Below, piece by piece: positions 31,070 through 33,635 of a DNA stretch of 33,635 nt (the first letter of the stretch is position 1; every line of letters begins with the position of its first letter). The stretch comes from Alcaligenaceae bacterium (GTDB taxonomy: Bacteria; Pseudomonadota; Gammaproteobacteria; Burkholderiales; Burkholderiaceae_B). The stretch spans positions 1-33,635 of the forward strand of contig CANCMG010000046.1 of assembly GCA_947378965.1 (NCBI GenBank), given 5' to 3'. The notes under the pieces are model-generated. The model ran no database searches. It was not told the DNA's origin and worked only from the letters and a program-made list of their open reading frames with translations. The position numbers and the translations under genes are program-made.

Positions 31070-31738
31070 TTAATCGCCCTGAACAGCGGCGGGTTTCAGC
31101 CGCGACAGTGCGGCGCTTGCAAGATTGCTGACCGTTTGCAAAAACGTGGTGCCCATGTCTGGGGCAAAACGGTCGGGGTCATCTGAGCCTAACACCATTA
31201 AACCGAAGGCAGGCTCTTGGGGCTTGGCGCGTAACGACAGGATTGCTAGTGACGCAGGTTTTTTGTGTAACCAACCGACTGCAGTGAAGTCAGTGTTTGA
31301 GCCACAGTACGGGGCGGCCAGTGTGTTGGCAAAGTCGTGAACCGAGGCATCGACGGGGGCGCCAACACCTTCAGCAGGGATGTCTAGCCCCCAGAGGCGC
31401 AGCGCGACCTCTTGCAGATTAAATTGCTCGGCTAAACCGAGAGCGACTTCACCGGGTAGGCGCAGCGGCGATTGTTCGGCCAACATGCGCGCGCACCAAA
31501 AATTTAACTTGGTGGTGGTGGCTTCGTTCAAGGCACCGTTGCGCACGAGTTCAGCCAAACGAAATTCAAAGTCGCGCAAACGCTCGCGCAGCGTCAAAAT
31601 CTGCCGCTCACCTAGTGAAATCGTGCGTGACTGATGGGGATGCGGAACTTCGAGCGTTGAAAATAGATCTGAGTATTCAACAAAAAAGTCAGGATGTTCT
31701 TGTAAAAATTTTGCGATGGTGTGTGGGGTATTAATCAT
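31070..31738 (-). CDS. DUF484 family protein (GAF-like)
   Basis: A 222-residue DUF484 protein. The opening TIAKFLQEHPDFFVEYSDLFSTLEVPHP and SRTISLGERQILTLRERLRDFEFRLAELVRNG helix are diagnostic. The rest is a GAF-like domain ending in LGSDDPDRFAPDMGTTFLQTVSNLASAALSRL. The function is unknown. The gene nearly always lies between dapF and xerC in proteobacteria, as here. Its ATG overlaps the dapF stop by four bases, so the two are translationally coupled. Confidence 0.93.
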   Translation of the reverse strand: MINTPHTIAKFLQEHPDFFVEYSDLFSTLEVPHPHQSRTISLGERQILTLRERLRDFEFRLAELVRNGALNEATTTKLNFWCARMLAEQSPLRLPGEVALGLAEQFNLQEVALRLWGLDIPAEGVGAPVDASVHDFANTLAAPYCGSNTDFTAVGWLHKKPASLAILSLRAKPQEPAFGLMVLGSDDPDRFAPDMGTTFLQTVSNLASAALSRLKPAAVQGD

Positions 31739-32634
31739 GTCGTAGAGCTCGTGAATGATGGAAGCGAAGCGACCAAGTGATCGATGTCAATACTGCCAGA
31801 AAAAACCGTGGTGGCGGGGCCGGTCATGTGTAAATGGGTACCATCGAAGGCCACGGTGAGCCAGCCGCCGTGCATGCGCACGCGCACTGGCGATTCAAGC
31901 AGCCCTCGCCGAATCCCTGCTGCGACAGCCGCACAGGCACCCGTGCCGCAAGCCAATGTTTCACCCGCGCCGCGTTCGTACACACGTAAATAGATGGTGT
32001 GCATATTAATGATTTGCATAAAACCGGCATTGACACGACGTGCGAACCTTGGATGCGACTCGATCATCGGGCCAAGCACAGCCACGGGCGCCGCTTCGAC
32101 ATCATCGACAACCTGCACCGCGTGCGGATTTGAAATGGCTACCGAAGAGAGCCAAACGGTTTGCGGCGGGGTGGTGGCAAGCTCAAGCCCGTAGAGCGTG
32201 TCTTTGCCCTGGTTTTTTGTGTGCAGGCCGTCGGTATCGAAGGGCAGATCGCCTGCCGTAAAGCGCGTTTGCCCCATTTCGACGGTGACATCGCCATTGG
32301 GCAGTTCTTCAAGTGTGATCAGCCCAGTTGCGATCTCGGCCCGCAGGGGATTGCGCGACGACAGTTTTTGCCCGTGTACAAAGCGCACAAAACAGCGCGC
32401 GCCATTGCCGCAATGTTCGACCTCGCTGCCATCGGCGTTAAAGATGCGGTAGCGAAAGTCGGCCTCAGGGTGCAGCGGGGTGTCAACCAACAAAATTTGG
32501 TCACACCCAATGCCGAATTGTCGGTGCGCAAGCGCACGAGCTCGCTCTGGCGTCATGTCAATGGCTTGCCTGACGCCGTCTAGCATCACGAAGTCGTTGC
32601 CCGCGCCGTGCATTTTGGTGAAGTTCCATATCAT
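31735..32634 (-). CDS. dapF: Diaminopimelate epimerase
   Basis: DapF converts LL-diaminopimelate to the meso form, needed for lysine and for peptidoglycan cross-linking. The catalytic cysteine pair is present: C75 in HCGNGARC and C229 in ACGTGACA. The start FTKMHGAGNDFVMLDG and the RVYERGAGET segment are typical. At 299 residues it is slightly longer than the E. coli enzyme (274), with extra residues near 138-150 and at the C-terminus. It heads the minus-strand dapF-DUF484-xerC operon and is divergent from metK. Confidence 0.96.
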   Translation of the reverse strand: MIWNFTKMHGAGNDFVMLDGVRQAIDMTPERARALAHRQFGIGCDQILLVDTPLHPEADFRYRIFNADGSEVEHCGNGARCFVRFVHGQKLSSRNPLRAEIATGLITLEELPNGDVTVEMGQTRFTAGDLPFDTDGLHTKNQGKDTLYGLELATTPPQTVWLSSVAISNPHAVQVVDDVEAAPVAVLGPMIESHPRFARRVNAGFMQIINMHTIYLRVYERGAGETLACGTGACAAVAAGIRRGLLESPVRVRMHGGWLTVAFDGTHLHMTGPATTVFSGSIDIDHLVASLPSFTSSTT

Positions 32635-32650
32635 CCTGCCATTATCCCTG

Positions 32651-32699
32651 ATTCACCATGTCAGAGCGTAGGGGATTCGCCATAATTCGCCAAATTGGC
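32651..32699. promoter_or_regulatory. Divergent dapF-metK control region with repeated ATTCRCCA
   Basis: The 8-mer ATTC[A/G]CCA occurs three times on the plus strand (32651-32658, 32675-32682 and 32685-32692). The last copy runs into the palindrome GCCAAATTGGC (32689-32699). The cluster lies 17-65 bp upstream of the dapF ATG and about 200 bp before metK. It could bind a regulator shared by both genes. Promoter hexamers are not clear. Confidence 0.35.
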
Positions 32700-32710
32700 A
32701 TAAAATTGCA

Positions 32711-32890
32711 ACAGTCGCTGAGTTAACCGACAACTTGCGGAGCGACTGAGTTGGGTCAAGACTGAAATGTCTGACTGACAAAAAAATAATTCTGCTAAAG
32801 CGTCGCGCCCAGTCTAACGCCCTAACAGGTGAAGGTTCAGGGGTGCAACGCACCTCCTTAACCCACCTCTGGTTATGCCAGTAAAGGACG
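32711..32890 (+). promoter_or_regulatory. Structured 5' leader of metK, possible cis-regulatory RNA
   Basis: Several helices can form. A first stem-loop is CAGTCGCT/AGCGACTG (32712-32719 and 32741-32748) enclosing AGTT/AACT. Nearer metK, an imperfect nested hairpin of about 42 bases (about 32827-32867) combines AGGTG/CACCT, GGTT/AACC and GGTGC/GCACC arms around an AAC loop. A small CTGG/CCAG hairpin precedes the AAAGGA ribosome-binding site. I could not match it to the SAH, SAM-I or SAM-II riboswitch cores I remember. A SAM-related control element is a guess from position. Confidence 0.45.
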
Positions 32891-32895
32891 CGAGC

Positions 32896-33635
32896 ATGTC
32901 TACTAAATCAAACGATTTTCTCTTTACCTCTGAATCGGTTTCTGAAGGCCATCCTGACAAGGTTGCCGACCAGGTGTCTGATTCGATTCTTGACGCAATC
33001 TTTACCCAAGATCCCCATGCACGTGTCGCGGCCGAAACGCTTTGCAACACTGGATTGGTGGTGTTGGCCGGTGAAATCACGACGACCGCCAACGTGGATT
33101 ACATCCAGGTTGCACGTGACACCATCAAGCGTATCGGCTATGACAATACCGATTACGGTATCGACTATAAAGGTTGTGCGGTCTTGGTGGCCTACGATAA
33201 GCAATCGCCTGATATCGCCCAAGGGGTTGACCGTGCCTCTGATGATTATTTGAATCAAGGTGCGGGCGACCAAGGTTTGATGTTTGGTTATGCCTGCTCT
33301 GAGACCCCCGACCTGATGCCAGCGCCAATTTGGTATGCGCATCGCCTGGTGCAGCGCCAAAGCGAATTGCGTAAAGACGGTCGCTTGCCGTGGTTGCGCC
33401 CTGATGCCAAATCGCAAGTGACCTTTCGATATGTCAATGGCAAACCCGTTGAAGTTGACACGGTTGTGTTGTCGACACAGCACGCGCCTGAAATCGGTCT
33501 TGATGAAATCCACGCATCGGTCGTCGAACACATTATTCGCCCAAGCTTTCCTGAAGAGTTGTTGACACCTAAGACCAAGTTTTTGGTCAACCCAACTGGT
33601 CGTTTCGTGATCGGTGGCCCTCAGGGCGATTGCGG
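32896..33635 (+). CDS. metK: S-adenosylmethionine synthetase, N-terminal part (cut by window end)
   Basis: MetK makes S-adenosylmethionine from methionine and ATP. The first 246 codons of about 385-390 are present. The N-terminal ATP-binding [20 protein letters not shown] (GHPDK at residues 18-22), the central [12 protein letters not shown] motif and the start of the GGPQGDCG motif at the window edge are all visible. AAAGGA lies before the ATG, which follows a strongly structured leader. The gene is divergent from dapF. Confidence 0.97.
   Translation, partial: MSTKSNDFLFTSESVSEGHPDKVADQVSDSILDAIFTQDPHARVAAETLCNTGLVVLAGEITTTANVDYIQVARDTIKRIGYDNTDYGIDYKGCAVLVAYDKQSPDIAQGVDRASDDYLNQGAGDQGLMFGYACSETPDLMPAPIWYAHRLVQRQSELRKDGRLPWLRPDAKSQVTFRYVNGKPVEVDTVVLSTQHAPEIGLDEIHASVVEHIIRPSFPEELLTPKTKFLVNPTGRFVIGGPQGDC

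Noticed and set aside
32711-32760. SAH riboswitch upstream of metK (a GCGGAGCGACTG stretch resembles GAGGAGCGYTGC)
   Set aside because: The second conserved SAH-riboswitch element (GCCAGGCTCG-like) and the pseudoknot partner are not found, and the usual target is ahcY.

Overview
The window looks like a chromosome segment from a betaproteobacterium of the order Burkholderiales, most likely Alcaligenaceae or a close relative. Three things support this: several Bug/TctC-type periplasmic binding proteins (hallmarks of Bordetella-like bacteria), a Cys-poor DksA with a long Lys/Ala/Pro-rich tail, and two housekeeping blocks in an order I recall from that group (dacC-dat-DUF493-lipB-lipA, and dapF-DUF484-xerC ... 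cobW-dksA-hslV-hslU beside metK). Assignment is from gene content only. I saw no rRNA, tRNA or CRISPR array.

Layout. (1) 1-4734, plus strand: cell-wall and lipoate block, with D,D-carboxypeptidase, D-amino-acid transaminase, DUF493/YbeD, LipB and LipA. (2) 4735-5935: a compact accessory module, a 'mobile mystery protein A' XRE regulator plus a 'mobile mystery protein B' Fic-domain protein. Its very AT-rich promoter carries two identical 10-bp palindromes. (3) 5936-9693: a catabolic set with a Bug solute receptor, a class III (CaiB/BaiF) CoA-transferase and an HMG-CoA-lyase-type enzyme, closed by a strong terminator. (4) 9694-11069: a small accessory patch with a BrnA/CopG-like antitoxin, an overlapping unrecognised 72-residue partner and an unrecognised two-helix membrane protein. 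A near-copy of the strong terminator hairpin lies on the far side of the toxin-antitoxin pair. (5) 11087-15906, minus strand: a complete branched-chain amino-acid-type ABC transporter (livF, livG, livM, livH, binding protein), with a hairpin between the binding-protein gene and the rest. (6) 16233-21531: two paralogous fumarate-reductase-like flavoproteins bracket a truncated Bug receptor and an Asp/Glu/hydantoin-racemase-family protein lacking both usual cysteines; an SDR follows. (7) 21613-25500: a zinc-ribbon membrane protein, then a minus-strand cluster with a Bug receptor, a polar amino acid binding protein and two permeases, but no ATPase gene. (8) 25705-32634, minus strand: hslU, hslV, dksA, a COG0523 GTPase, xerC, DUF484 and dapF. 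(9) 32635-33635: a structured, divergent leader followed by metK, cut by the window end.

How the parts fit. The outer blocks are core physiology: peptidoglycan precursors and trimming, lipoylation, DAP supply, chromosome dimer resolution, protein quality control, stringent response, SAM synthesis. The centre is a scavenging and catabolic region. Bug and Liv/HisM-type transporters supply organic or amino acids, and CoA-transferase, lyase, flavoprotein and SDR genes could process them. Substrates cannot be read from the sequence. The most unusual items are the Fic module with its paired palindromes, the antitoxin with an unrecognised partner, the repeated terminator hairpins, the cysteine-less racemase homologue between paired flavoproteins, the terminator sitting almost on the hslV start, and the structured metK leader.
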